From contig JAFXVU010000048.1 of NCBI GenBank assembly GCA_017534705.1, positions 1 to 45,029 of the forward strand: DNA of 45,029 bases, given 5' to 3'. Position numbers and translations under genes: made by a program. Origin of the DNA: Bacteroidaceae bacterium. GTDB taxonomy: Bacteria > Bacteroidota > Bacteroidia > Bacteroidales > Bacteroidaceae. The first letter of the stretch is position 1, and every line of letters begins with the position of its first letter. The notes under the pieces were generated by a model. It worked only from the letters and a program-made list of their open reading frames with translations, searched no databases and was not told the origin of the DNA. Below are positions 6,879 to 18,938 of the stretch, piece by piece.

Positions 6879-8522
6879 ATGAAAAGATTTTTATGGATTA
6901 CGATGTTGGCGTATGTGCTGACTGTATGCGGTGCTGAGGCGATTCAAGCCAGGTTGTGGAATAACGCAAAGTTGGTGGAGGCTACCTCAAAGCCAAAGAA
7001 GAAGAAAGACAAGAAGCGTAGGAAGAAGGATGCAGAGGTCAGTAAGAAAGAACGCAGCATCGTGGTACTTTACGAGAATGATGTCCATTGCGCTGTGGAT
7101 GGCTATGCCAAGTTGGCGGGCCTGCGCGACGCCATTGCCGACACAGCCGACGTCTGCCTGGTGTCGAACGGCGACTATGTACAAGGTATGACCGTAGGCG
7201 CCATCTCCAAAGGCCAATATGTGGTGGATATCATGAAGACGCTGAACTATGATGCCATCACCCTGGGCAACCACGAGTTTGACTACGGCATCGAGCGCAT
7301 GTTCCAACTGCTGCGCCAAGTACCCTCCCCCATTGTGTGCTGCAACCTTTATGACGTGCGCCAAGGACGCACAGTCTTTTCCCCATACGTCATCAAGCGC
7401 GTAGGAAACAAGCGGATTGCCTTCGTTGGAGCGGTCACCCCCACCACAATGGAAACCGAGGCATATGCTTTCCGCAACGCTGAGGGCAACATCATCTACG
7501 ACCTCCAACCCGAGGACATCCCCGTGCTGGTGCAGCGTGCGGTGGACGAAGCGCGAAGAGCTGGAGCAGACTATGTAATTGTAGATTCTCACCTCGGAGA
7601 AGAAACCACCTACCGCAACTCCGACTCCCATACAATGGTAGCTAACACTCAAGGCATAGACATCGTGCTGGATGGCCACAGCCATGCCGTCATCGTGGCA
7701 GACACAGTGATGAACAAGGTAGGTAAACCCATCCAAGTGACGCAGACTGGCACAAAATTCGCCAACATCGGCAAACTGCTCATCACCCCCGACGGACAGA
7801 TGATTACCTCGCTTATCCCCATCGAGAGTGTGACAGAACGAAATGCATTCGTGGCACAGGTAGTGGATAGCATCCATGCCATGCTCAACGAACAGACCAG
7901 CCGTATCATCTGCCACAGTGAGGTGCCATTGCTCATCCTCGACGACGAGGGCAACGAGTTGGCACGCATGAGCGAAGTCAATGCCGGTGACATCGTGACT
8001 GATGCCTATCGTCTGATGACGGGTGCGGACATCGGATTGCTCAACAGTGGCAGCATACGAAACGAGTTGAAAAAGACAGGCGACCTGACTTACGGCGACA
8101 TCCTCACGCTGTTGCCCTACGACAACTATATCGTCGTAGCCGAAACAACTGGCAGCACTATCTTTAAGATGCTCCAGAAGTTGGTCAGCTTCCTTCCCGA
8201 ACCTGATGGACAGTTCCCGCAGGTGTCGGGTCTGAAGTTCACGGTAAAAATGAGCGACCACAGTGTGAGCGATGTGCAGGTACTCAACAAAGTCACCCAG
8301 CAATACGAGCCACTCAACCTCGACCGCATCTACTCCATCGCCACCACGAAATATTGTGTGGCAGATGGCGGACTCCACAACACACTGGAAGGAAGCAAAA
8401 TCACACATGAGACCTCTAAGACCTACAGCGATGTCTTCATCGATTTTCTCACCGAAAAACTGAACGGTCACATCGGCAAAGAGTATGCCGAACCACAAGG
8501 ACGCATCATCATTAAACCTTAA
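6879..8522 (+). CDS. Exported 5'-nucleotidase / cyclic phosphodiesterase (UshA family)
   Basis: This 547-aa protein has a signal peptide (residues 1-24), a lysine-rich linker (about 38-58), then a calcineurin-like metallophosphatase domain. Metal-binding motifs are ENDVH (D68, H70), NGDYVQG, LGNHEFDYG and DGHSH. The C-terminal 5'-nucleotidase domain includes GDIVTDAYRLMTGADIGLLNSG and YGDILTLLPYDNYIV, which binds the nucleoside. UshA-type enzymes dephosphorylate nucleotides outside the cytoplasm so nucleosides and phosphate can be taken up. The next gene starts 13 bases downstream and also encodes a nucleotide-directed exported protein, so they likely form an operon. Confidence 0.9.
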   Translation: MKRFLWITMLAYVLTVCGAEAIQARLWNNAKLVEATSKPKKKKDKKRRKKDAEVSKKERSIVVLYENDVHCAVDGYAKLAGLRDAIADTADVCLVSNGDYVQGMTVGAISKGQYVVDIMKTLNYDAITLGNHEFDYGIERMFQLLRQVPSPIVCCNLYDVRQGRTVFSPYVIKRVGNKRIAFVGAVTPTTMETEAYAFRNAEGNIIYDLQPEDIPVLVQRAVDEARRAGADYVIVDSHLGEETTYRNSDSHTMVANTQGIDIVLDGHSHAVIVADTVMNKVGKPIQVTQTGTKFANIGKLLITPDGQMITSLIPIESVTERNAFVAQVVDSIHAMLNEQTSRIICHSEVPLLILDDEGNELARMSEVNAGDIVTDAYRLMTGADIGLLNSGSIRNELKKTGDLTYGDILTLLPYDNYIVVAETTGSTIFKMLQKLVSFLPEPDGQFPQVSGLKFTVKMSDHSVSDVQVLNKVTQQYEPLNLDRIYSIATTKYCVADGGLHNTLEGSKITHETSKTYSDVFIDFLTEKLNGHIGKEYAEPQGRIIIKP

Positions 8523-8535
8523 TAACAACAAGCGC

Positions 8536-9561
8536 ATGAAAAAGATTCTGATTGGAGCACTGACGGTGCTCGCTGTTGCTACTTCTTGCAACAATGCAAG
8601 CAATGAGACCAAACAACTTTTTAGCCAGAAAGCTATTGACTACATCGAATCTGTTCCCTTCGACGTGAATCGCACTTCGCTTTACAGCGCCGAAGAGTTG
8701 TATGCTGGCTATGACCCTGCCAAACCCGAGAGTTTTGAGACTTGCTACGACACGAAGGTGTATCAGCACTACATCGCCAAGGGCAAGCAAGCCCAGGATG
8801 TGGAGGAGTCGCTGGCTCGCACACTCCACGACCATGGCATCCACACAGCCCTCGACCAGTTCTTCAAGGAACATGACTCCCGCCTCTGCGTGGGCATCAT
8901 GGGTGGTCACGCCCTGCTGCGCACCGACCCGATGTACGAACGCGTCGTGCTCTTGAGCAAACGGCTCACCGAGCAAGGCTACGTCATGCTGAGCGGTGGC
9001 GGCCCAGGAGCGATGGAAGCTACACACCTTGGCGCATGGATGGCAGAGAGAACTGATGAAGAGGTGGCTGATGCCGTAAAGATACTGGCTTCTGCACCAT
9101 CGTTCAAGGATGAGGGATGGCTGGCCACTTCGTTCGAGGTGATGAAGAAATATCCCCGCAAAGGCGACTACGTGAGCCTTGGTATCCCCACATACCTCTA
9201 TGGTCATGAGCCTTCTGCTCCTTTCGCCACACACATCGCCAAGTTCTTCGAGAACAGCATCCGCGAAGACCTCATCCTCACCGTGGCATTCGGAGGCATC
9301 ATCTACACCCCAGGCAGTGCTGGCACCATGCAGGAAATCTTCCAAGACGCAGTGCAGAACCACTACCAGTCCTTCGGCTTTGCCAGCCCGATGATTTTCC
9401 TTGGCACCGACTTCTGGACGAAAGAAATGCCCGTATACCCATTCTTGGAAAAACTGGTTGAGATGGGCAAGTACAAGAACCTGCAACTGACCCTTACCGA
9501 CGACTTCGACGTGATTGTGGAAAAACTTGACGCATTCCGAAAGACCGCACCCCAAGAATAG
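8536..9561 (+). CDS. LOG-family nucleotide-binding lipoprotein
   Basis: The 341-aa product starts MKKILIGALTVLAVATSCNN, a lipoprotein signal with cysteine at residue 18. The body is a LOG/TIGR00730-type Rossmann fold: GIMGGHALLRTDPMY, LSGGGPGAMEATHLGA, and PGSAGTMQEIFQDA, corresponding to the family's P-G-G-x-G-T-x-x-E active-site motif. LOG enzymes hydrolyse nucleoside 5'-monophosphates to base and ribose 5-phosphate and are normally cytoplasmic, so a lipid-anchored version is odd. Pairing with the secreted 5'-nucleotidase suggests a role in extracytoplasmic nucleotide breakdown; that is inference. A longer in-frame start at 8485 would overlap the upstream gene and hide the signal peptide. 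Confidence 0.82.
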   Translation: MKKILIGALTVLAVATSCNNASNETKQLFSQKAIDYIESVPFDVNRTSLYSAEELYAGYDPAKPESFETCYDTKVYQHYIAKGKQAQDVEESLARTLHDHGIHTALDQFFKEHDSRLCVGIMGGHALLRTDPMYERVVLLSKRLTEQGYVMLSGGGPGAMEATHLGAWMAERTDEEVADAVKILASAPSFKDEGWLATSFEVMKKYPRKGDYVSLGIPTYLYGHEPSAPFATHIAKFFENSIREDLILTVAFGGIIYTPGSAGTMQEIFQDAVQNHYQSFGFASPMIFLGTDFWTKEMPVYPFLEKLVEMGKYKNLQLTLTDDFDVIVEKLDAFRKTAPQE

Positions 9562-9574
9562 GACTTAAGAATCG

Positions 9575-9610
9575 AGCATCCGTGGCAACCGCTGCGGATG
9601 CTTTGTTTTT
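9575..9610 (+). terminator. Rho-independent terminator after the LOG gene
   Basis: AGCATCCG (9575-9582) pairs perfectly with CGGATGCT (9595-9602), followed by TTGTTTTT. It ends the nucleotidase/LOG operon 13 bases after the stop codon. Confidence 0.8.
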
Positions 9611-9641
9611 ACACAAATGGATGATTAGGACTCAATTCCGA

Positions 9642-10907
9642 ATGAAAATACTGTTTATCCTCCCTGGAGCAGGTGATTCCTTTTATTGCGGGAACTGTTT
9701 CCGTGACAATCTGCAGGCACAGGCCTTGCGCAAAGCGGGACACGAAATAATCATCATGCCTCTATATCTGCCTCTGAAGCATCATGCTTTTCAGAGCGAT
9801 GTGCCTTTGTTTTTCCCTGCCACCACCTATTATGTGGAACAGAAAATGTTTGGCAAACGCAAAATGCCGTCGTGGATGAAGCGGATGCTGGGGGCGGAAG
9901 TGTTGCTCGACATGGCTTCCTCTTTGTCAGGTACAACTACAGCCGAGGGTATGGAAGATATGACCCTCAGTATGATAGAAGGAGAAGGGCATGCCTTTGA
10001 AGAGAACGCGAAACAGTTGATTGACTGGGTGAAACAATCCGAGAAACCTGACATTATTCAACTGTCCTCTTCTTTACTGTTGGGCATCGCTAAGGAGCTG
10101 AAGAAAGAAACCGGCATTCCCATTGTCTGCTCCCTGCAAGATGAAGAGGTGTGGATTGACAGCCTGAAAAGTGAGTTCGTGGAAAAGGCATGGAAAGGCG
10201 TGTCGGATAATGCCAAGTATGTTGACCGTTTTATCACCACCAGTTATTACTATCAGCAGATAGTGAAGGAGAAACTACCGCAGTTAGGCAGTGTGGACGT
10301 GATATATCCCGGCATCGATATAGCCAAGTATCAATCGGACGATTACCCCGTTGACCCTACCATCGGTTTCTTTTACCGTATGAATGAACTCGACGGATTG
10401 GATATCCTGGCCGATGCATTTGTGATATTGAAAAAACGTGGTTCTGTCCCCCATCTCAAACTCCGGATTGGCGGTGGATACATGAGTCCCGATAAGAAAC
10501 TGGTCAGGCAGGTGAAACGCACCCTGAAGCCGTATGCCTCTGACGTGGTGATAGAAGACTCTTACGACATGGAGAAACACGCCGACTTCTATCGAAAGGT
10601 CTCATTGCTTTCTGTCCCTTTGCGTTTTCAGGAGGGGGTGGGACTTTATCTTTGCGAGGCTTTTGCCGCAGGAAGGCCTGCTGTTGAGCCTAACACAGGC
10701 TCGTTCGCAGAGATTGTAGGTCAAGCCGGACTGATTTATGAACCCAACGACGCCCTGCACTTGGCAGATGCCTTGGAAAAGATATTGACCGACAAGCAGA
10801 TGTACGACAGATGCAAAGAACAAGCCTTGGCCCTGGCAAAAGAGCGTTATGACGACATGTCATCCGCAAAACGGCTGACAGAACTATACGATGAATTAAC
10901 GCAATAA
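9642..10907 (+). CDS. GT4-type glycosyltransferase
   Basis: The 421-aa protein begins MKILFILPGAGDSFYCGNCFRDN, the glycine-rich N-terminal loop of a GT-B fold. Its C-terminal half has the donor-site pattern of GT4 enzymes: VIYPGIDIAKY, then RFQEGVGLYLCEAFAAGRPAVEPNTGSF, in which E-x7-E-type residues contact the sugar nucleotide. No membrane segment is seen, so it acts in the cytoplasm, probably transferring a sugar to a glycan or lipid acceptor; donor and acceptor cannot be told. The start 3' of the terminator was chosen; an in-frame ATG at 9582 lies within the terminator hairpin. It stands alone rather than in a polysaccharide cluster. Confidence 0.85.
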   Translation: MKILFILPGAGDSFYCGNCFRDNLQAQALRKAGHEIIIMPLYLPLKHHAFQSDVPLFFPATTYYVEQKMFGKRKMPSWMKRMLGAEVLLDMASSLSGTTTAEGMEDMTLSMIEGEGHAFEENAKQLIDWVKQSEKPDIIQLSSSLLLGIAKELKKETGIPIVCSLQDEEVWIDSLKSEFVEKAWKGVSDNAKYVDRFITTSYYYQQIVKEKLPQLGSVDVIYPGIDIAKYQSDDYPVDPTIGFFYRMNELDGLDILADAFVILKKRGSVPHLKLRIGGGYMSPDKKLVRQVKRTLKPYASDVVIEDSYDMEKHADFYRKVSLLSVPLRFQEGVGLYLCEAFAAGRPAVEPNTGSFAEIVGQAGLIYEPNDALHLADALEKILTDKQMYDRCKEQALALAKERYDDMSSAKRLTELYDELTQ

Positions 10908-10941
10908 AACGGCCACGTCATCCATCACGTCACCGTAGAAT

Positions 10942-10979
10942 GCGGATAGGCTTATCATTATCAATGGTAGCCTATCCGC
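10942..10979. terminator. Hairpin between convergent genes
   Basis: GCGGATAGGCT (10942-10952) pairs perfectly with AGCCTATCCGC (10969-10979). The stem is 11 bp with a 16-nt loop. It sits between the convergent GT4 and PQQ-like genes and probably stops transcription on both strands, although a strong T run is absent. Confidence 0.6.
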
Positions 10980-11002
10980 TTGACTATCGAAATTGTAAGG
11001 CT

Positions 11003-12253
11003 TTATTTTTTGATGTTGTAAGCCATGAGAGCCGTTCCGCGGCGCACATAAAGGACACCGTCGAAGATGGTGGGATGCGAGAAGCAGGCTCCTGAACCAT
11101 CGGTAATACGGAACTCGCTCACTATATCGAGTTTCTCAGGATTGATACGGGCGAGTCCTAATGTACCACGACGTTCGTCGAACATATAGAACATATCGTC
11201 GGCCACAATCAGCGAACCTCGTCCTTTTCCTCCAGCCCAAGGCTCGTGGTAAAGCACACGACCAGACTCGATGTCAAGAGCTGCCCATTTGTGCTTATCG
11301 CCCGTGCTGCCATAGACCACACCGTCGATTTCTATCATGCCGCCCATGTAGAAATCGATTTCTTTATTCTTCCACAGGAACTTGACAGACGAAAGGTCAT
11401 CAGCCATCTCATACATCGTACATCCATGACCGTCGCCCAGACTGACCAAGAGTTTGCCCTTATAGAAGACAGGGGAGTTAATCATGGCGTTCTGCCATCT
11501 CTTGGTTGCCTGATCGGGAATCCACTGGTCATCGCTCCAACACATCTTGCCTGTCTCAGGGTCCACTCCGAAGACGTGCAGTTCCGTCCCGCCTATGACC
11601 TGTCGATGTCCGTTCCATTCAACGATGCGTGAAGTACAATAGGTGGCATTGTCGCCAAAGCCTTTGGTTTCCCATATCACTTCTCCTGTCAGTTTGTCGA
11701 AAGCCGCCATACAGATTTCCTTGCCGCAAGTGGTCACGATGACTTTATTGCCGTCAACCAAAGGATGTTCACAAATACCTTGGTCGTTGGGAGTAAGACC
11801 GTATTTTTTCCAATAGTCAACCTTCCAAAGAATCTTACCGTCAGCCCGATTCAGGCAAACCAGTTCGCCCATGTTGCTGACCATATACAGACGGTCGTCG
11901 TCGATGACAGGTGTGGAACGTGTTTCCTGATAAGACTTCGTCCAAGCGTTCCCATAAGTGACTTGCCAGACCTTGGAGCCGTCAAGTTTGAAGCATGTCA
12001 ACTGTTCTTCCTGCTCGCTATCTGTAAGGCCTGCCGTATAAATGAAACCGTCGCTGACCAAAGCACTGGAGTTTCCTTTTCCAGCATCATTGACCACCCA
12101 CAATTTCTCAGGACCCTCAGCTGGCCACTCTTTCATAAGGTTTTTCTCGTTGGAATAGATACCACAATGGTTGACACCTCTGAAGGTGACCTTCTGGGCT
12201 TGAGTTCCAATGGCAAAGAATAACAGAAGTGAAAAAACAATAATATTTCTCAT
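11003..12253 (-). CDS. Exported PQQ-like beta-propeller protein
   Basis: This 416-aa protein has a signal peptide (MRNIIVFSLLLFFAIGTQA) and a propeller made of PQQ-like (BamB/quinoprotein) blades, shown by recurring 'D-G-K-x-x-W' and 'G-x-V-x-W' segments such as RADGKILWKVDYW, KLTGEVIWETKGFG, PETGKMCWSDDQW and IESGRVLYHEPW. No quinone-binding or dehydrogenase residues are evident. Such proteins often serve as binding scaffolds outside the cytoplasm, so an enzymatic role should not be assumed. A single gene, it converges with the glycosyltransferase. Confidence 0.82.
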   Translation of the reverse strand: MRNIIVFSLLLFFAIGTQAQKVTFRGVNHCGIYSNEKNLMKEWPAEGPEKLWVVNDAGKGNSSALVSDGFIYTAGLTDSEQEEQLTCFKLDGSKVWQVTYGNAWTKSYQETRSTPVIDDDRLYMVSNMGELVCLNRADGKILWKVDYWKKYGLTPNDQGICEHPLVDGNKVIVTTCGKEICMAAFDKLTGEVIWETKGFGDNATYCTSRIVEWNGHRQVIGGTELHVFGVDPETGKMCWSDDQWIPDQATKRWQNAMINSPVFYKGKLLVSLGDGHGCTMYEMADDLSSVKFLWKNKEIDFYMGGMIEIDGVVYGSTGDKHKWAALDIESGRVLYHEPWAGGKGRGSLIVADDMFYMFDERRGTLGLARINPEKLDIVSEFRITDGSGACFSHPTIFDGVLYVRRGTALMAYNIKK

Positions 12254-12434
12254 AGCAATTTATAATTACAAATCGTTCTAACTACATTGCAAAAATACAA
12301 AAATATGATAAGGAAAATGAGTATAAGAAATAAAAATGTTGTCAAAATCGTTAAATTCGACTGCAAAGAGTTGATATTGGTTTGATTTTCCATAAAAACA
12401 GAGCGGATTTCATGTAGAAATGAAATATTCTGAG

Positions 12435-12442
12435 TAATTTTG
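12435..12442 (+). promoter_or_regulatory. Probable -7 element for the GH2 gene
   Basis: TAATTTTG matches TAnnTTTG about 90 bases before the GH2 start; no convincing -33 box lies at the right distance. The rest of 12254-12533 is A/T-rich. Overlapping copies of CAAAAATA at 12290-12305 could serve as minus-strand -7 boxes for the PQQ-like gene. Nothing else was recognised there. Confidence 0.4.
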
Positions 12443-12518
12443 TAGTTCATTTAACGTCAGTTCGGCAAAGTCGGTTGTTATTGTCGAATCCACGATACCT
12501 AAACTTTAAATGGTGTAA

Positions 12519-16307
<3,789 letters not shown>

Positions 16308-16349
16308 CGTCCCAACTTTGAAAAAAGATGGGCTGCTAATAGTATCCAA

Positions 16350-16392
16350 AAAAGAGAAATGACGGTTCAATCGTGACCGTCATTTCTCTTTT
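16350..16392. terminator. Bidirectional intrinsic terminator
   Basis: A 17-bp perfect inverted repeat (16350-16366 and 16376-16392), loop TCAATCGTG, is flanked by A's on one side and T's on the other, so it can terminate both the GH2 gene and the minus-strand operon. It includes the last codons and stop codon of the minus-strand gene at 16367-16651. Confidence 0.85.
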
Positions 16393-16651
16393 TTCTTTTG
16401 AACTTACTTTTGAGACGTTTATAACCCTCGACGCCAAGAATGGTCAGGCCTCCGTACTGACAAGTCTTAGCAAGTCCGAAGAGGATGGTCCATAAGACGC
16501 CCTTAGCGGTAACGCTAATCGGCAACAGCATCTGAGCGAAGGACAAGATATAGAAAGGTATGCAACACAGCAAAACAATGACGCCTGTCCTGAACGACAG
16601 CGACTGTAGCCAAAGTTTCACCTTCTGAAAAATATGGACAATCCTTTTCAT
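16367..16651 (-). CDS. Small two-helix membrane protein, transporter-suffix type
   Basis: The 94-aa product has two hydrophobic segments (VIVLLCCIPFYILSFAQMLLPI and GVLWTILFGLAKTCQYGGLTIL) and a strongly basic tail (KRLKSKFKRKKR). It resembles the 'transporter suffix domain' family, small proteins of two transmembrane helices with no known function. It is the third gene of a tight operon, 12 bases after the flavodoxin-like gene. Its stop codon lies within the terminator hairpin, so translation of the end may compete with hairpin formation. Confidence 0.65.
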   Translation of the reverse strand: MKRIVHIFQKVKLWLQSLSFRTGVIVLLCCIPFYILSFAQMLLPISVTAKGVLWTILFGLAKTCQYGGLTILGVEGYKRLKSKFKRKKRNDGHD

Positions 16652-16663
16652 CTCGTAGGATGG

Positions 16664-17308
16664 TCAGCCCAAAATCTTCTCTGCCATGCGTTTGCCGGCA
16701 TCATAAGCCTTCTGCAGGTCTTGCTCCCAATGCTCGTCACGATATTTCCGTTTGGCTTCCTCAGAAAAACCACCGAGTTCGAAATTATTGTAGTTCTTCA
16801 CCTGATAGGTGTTGTAGGCTATCAGATGTTCTGGCTCACCAAGGGCTGCCGTGATGCAATACTCCATCGAGCCATAGCCCTGGCTGTTGTTCCTCTCTGG
16901 CAAACCGTTCATGGTTTCCACCAATAGCACTGGCATTCGCTTGGGAGCCGTCATGCTGTAGTCGTTGTAAGAGAGCCAAGGGAATGCCAGACGCTCCAAG
17001 AAAGTCCGCATCTGACCAGTGACGTCACCAAAGTAAATCGGGGAGCCCAACACCAATCCATCAGCCTGCGCAATCTCCTCCAAGACAGGAGTCAGCAAAT
17101 CCTTGAACTTGCAGACATTTGACGCCTTGCCCTTGATTTTACAAGCCATACACGACATGCAACCCTTATAGTCAAGACCATACAAACGCACCGTTTTCAC
17201 TTCTATCTGACTGCTCACAGAACTTGCTCCTTCGGCAAACTTCTGCAGCATAGAGGCTGTATTGAATGTCTTTCTTGGGCCTCCGTCAATAATCATTATC
17301 TTCTTCAT
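16664..17308 (-). CDS. Flavodoxin-fold NAD(P)H-dependent oxidoreductase
   Basis: The 214-aa protein starts MKKIMIIDGGPRKTFNTASML, the FMN-phosphate loop of the flavodoxin/NADPH-dependent FMN reductase family, followed by the flavin segment GSPIYFGDVTGQMRTFLERL. A cysteine cluster (G-C-M-S-C-M-A-C-x10-C, residues about 51-66) resembles iron-sulfur flavoproteins of the Isf/WrbA-like group, so an Fe-S cluster beside FMN is possible. It likely reduces quinones, flavins or electron carriers in the cytoplasm. It is the middle gene of a three-gene operon with YciI and the two-helix protein. Confidence 0.83.
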   Translation of the reverse strand: MKKIMIIDGGPRKTFNTASMLQKFAEGASSVSSQIEVKTVRLYGLDYKGCMSCMACKIKGKASNVCKFKDLLTPVLEEIAQADGLVLGSPIYFGDVTGQMRTFLERLAFPWLSYNDYSMTAPKRMPVLLVETMNGLPERNNSQGYGSMEYCITAALGEPEHLIAYNTYQVKNYNNFELGGFSEEAKRKYRDEHWEQDLQKAYDAGKRMAEKILG

Positions 17309-17326
17309 ATCGTAAAAAACTTTTGT

Positions 17327-17623
17327 TTACTTGTACATCTCACCATTAAGAATGACCACATTCATCCGTTCTACCTCTATCTTCTGCCATACTTGTTCCA
17401 GTACGTATGGCTCCTCAGCGAGGTAAGCGTCAAGTTCCTCTCGGTTCTGAAACTGCATGACGAGGACAGAACCCTTCATCTTTCCGTTCTCATCCAGTAA
17501 ACCACCAGCACAGAGTACGTGCTCTTTCAATCTCTTCATGCCTTCCAAGTGACGAGGGCGAACCTCCATCCTCTTTTCCAACATTCCTTCTCCGTCGTAA
17601 GCTGTTACAACAAATTGCATCAT
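17327..17623 (-). CDS. YciI-family protein
   Basis: The 98-aa protein has the YciI/YCII ferredoxin-like fold: FVVTAYDGEGMLEKRMEVRPRHLEGMKRLKE, with His in the conserved R-x-x-H position, then GSVLVMQFQNREELDAYLAEEPYVLEQVWQKIEVERMNVV. Family members include dimeric small enzymes such as muconolactone-isomerase- or dehalogenase-like proteins, but most have no assigned substrate. It is the first gene of the operon leading into the flavodoxin-like reductase. A minus-strand TACCTTTG box (17669-17662) may be its -7 element, though no -33 partner is visible. Confidence 0.82.
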   Translation of the reverse strand: MMQFVVTAYDGEGMLEKRMEVRPRHLEGMKRLKEHVLCAGGLLDENGKMKGSVLVMQFQNREELDAYLAEEPYVLEQVWQKIEVERMNVVILNGEMYK

Positions 17624-17694
17624 AAATGTCTTCGTTTAAGTTTATTAAATAATTATCGATACAAAGGTATAAAAAACTGCCAAATAACATCCTA

Positions 17695-18867
17695 TCACAT
17701 ACTCTCTTGCAGTATTTCCGTGATGTCCTCGGGTTTCAAATCCATATATCCGGCAGGATAGCAGATGGTGCCTTTGGTTATGCCAGGAATCATGTCGGCG
17801 GTGGCACCGATTTCACTGATAGTCAGTGGCAGACCTATCTCAGACATCCAGTCTTTCAGTGCCACAAGTCCTGCCTCAGCGATTTGCTCATCGGTCAGGC
17901 CTTCAGGGCGGATATTCCATACGTTCTCAGCGAAACGAACGAACTTGGACAGACCGAACTTCATGGCGCGACGATAGTAAGCCATCGAGACTGAGGCCAG
18001 ACAGAAACCATGAGGAGCATGTGTCCATGCACCGATGCTGTGTCCAATCATGTGCACCATCCAGTCTTCACGTTTGCCGAGACCTATGAGGGTGTTGAGT
18101 GCCCAAGTCGCCGTCCACATGATATTCGAACGGGCCTCATAGTCCTGGGGATTCTTCACAGCGATGCGCGAGGATGTAATGAGGCTACGCATTAGTCCTT
18201 CAGCCAGGTAGTCGCTGGTGTTGTCGTCGAAGTCACTGAAGTATTGCTCCATGATGTGGTTCATGATGTCGTAGATGCCTGCCTTCATCTGGTTTTCCGG
18301 CACCGTCATTGTGAACCGTGGATTCAGTATCGAGAATTTGGGCATCAGGCGGTCGTCAAACACATGGCCCACTTTGAACGTGTGCTCGGCATCGGTAATC
18401 ACCGTACCTGCGTTCATCTCAGAGCCTGTGCCTGCCATCGTCAGGATACAGGCCACAGGCAGCAACCGTTGGTCTGCTGCGGGCTGTTGCTGTTTCAGCC
18501 AGAACTGACTCCAATAGTCACCCTCATAGAACACTGATGCCGCCACTGCCTTTGAATAGTCGCAAACACTGCCTCCACCCAATGCCAGAATCAAATCAAT
18601 GTCGTTTTCACGGGCTATCTTGATACCCTCATGCAGTTTTTCAAGAGTAGGATTGCTCATCACACCAGGATTCTCCACGATAGTTTTGCCTGCCTCGTTG
18701 AGTATAGCCACGACTTGGTCGTAGATGCCATTTCGCTTCACACTGCCCCCGCCGTAGTTCAACATCACAACAGGACCATAGTTATTCAATTCGTCCTTGA
18801 GGAATTTCAAAGACTCATCACCAAAATACAGTTTGGTGGGATTGTAGTATGAAAAATTTCCTTGCAT
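17695..18867 (-). CDS. Iron-containing alcohol dehydrogenase (butanol dehydrogenase type)
   Basis: This 390-aa protein is a full-length group III dehydrogenase. It has MQGNFSYYNPTKLYFGDESL at the N-terminus, the NAD(P)-binding ALGGGSVCDYSKAVAA loop, AGTGSEMNAGTVITD, and metal-site helices with H in IMNHIMEQYF and MVHMIGHSIGAWTHAPHG, matching the D-H-H-H iron site of the family. It is closest in form to NADPH-dependent butanol dehydrogenase/YqhD-like enzymes, which reduce aldehydes or make alcohols. It is a single gene downstream of dinB on the same strand. Confidence 0.9.
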   Translation of the reverse strand: MQGNFSYYNPTKLYFGDESLKFLKDELNNYGPVVMLNYGGGSVKRNGIYDQVVAILNEAGKTIVENPGVMSNPTLEKLHEGIKIARENDIDLILALGGGSVCDYSKAVAASVFYEGDYWSQFWLKQQQPAADQRLLPVACILTMAGTGSEMNAGTVITDAEHTFKVGHVFDDRLMPKFSILNPRFTMTVPENQMKAGIYDIMNHIMEQYFSDFDDNTSDYLAEGLMRSLITSSRIAVKNPQDYEARSNIMWTATWALNTLIGLGKREDWMVHMIGHSIGAWTHAPHGFCLASVSMAYYRRAMKFGLSKFVRFAENVWNIRPEGLTDEQIAEAGLVALKDWMSEIGLPLTISEIGATADMIPGITKGTICYPAGYMDLKPEDITEILQESM

Positions 18868-18938
18868 AGTAGTATTGTATTGTTATAAATAGTTGTGTTC
18901 GAATACATTTTTCATTTGACTTGTTCACTTTCATTCTC

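Noticed and set aside
6987..8612. 541-codon open frame on the minus strand
   Set aside because: It lies wholly opposite the 5'-nucleotidase gene, has no recognisable family, and shows the His/Val-rich composition of a shadow frame.
8512..9555. 347-codon minus-strand open frame
   Set aside because: It is the antisense of the LOG-family gene with no protein-like motifs; the plus-strand frame has clear family motifs.
12250..12450. 66-codon minus-strand frame with a hydrophobic end
   Set aside because: It consists of A/T-rich low-complexity intergenic sequence overlapping the start of the PQQ-like gene; the Phe/Ile/Leu run follows from base composition.
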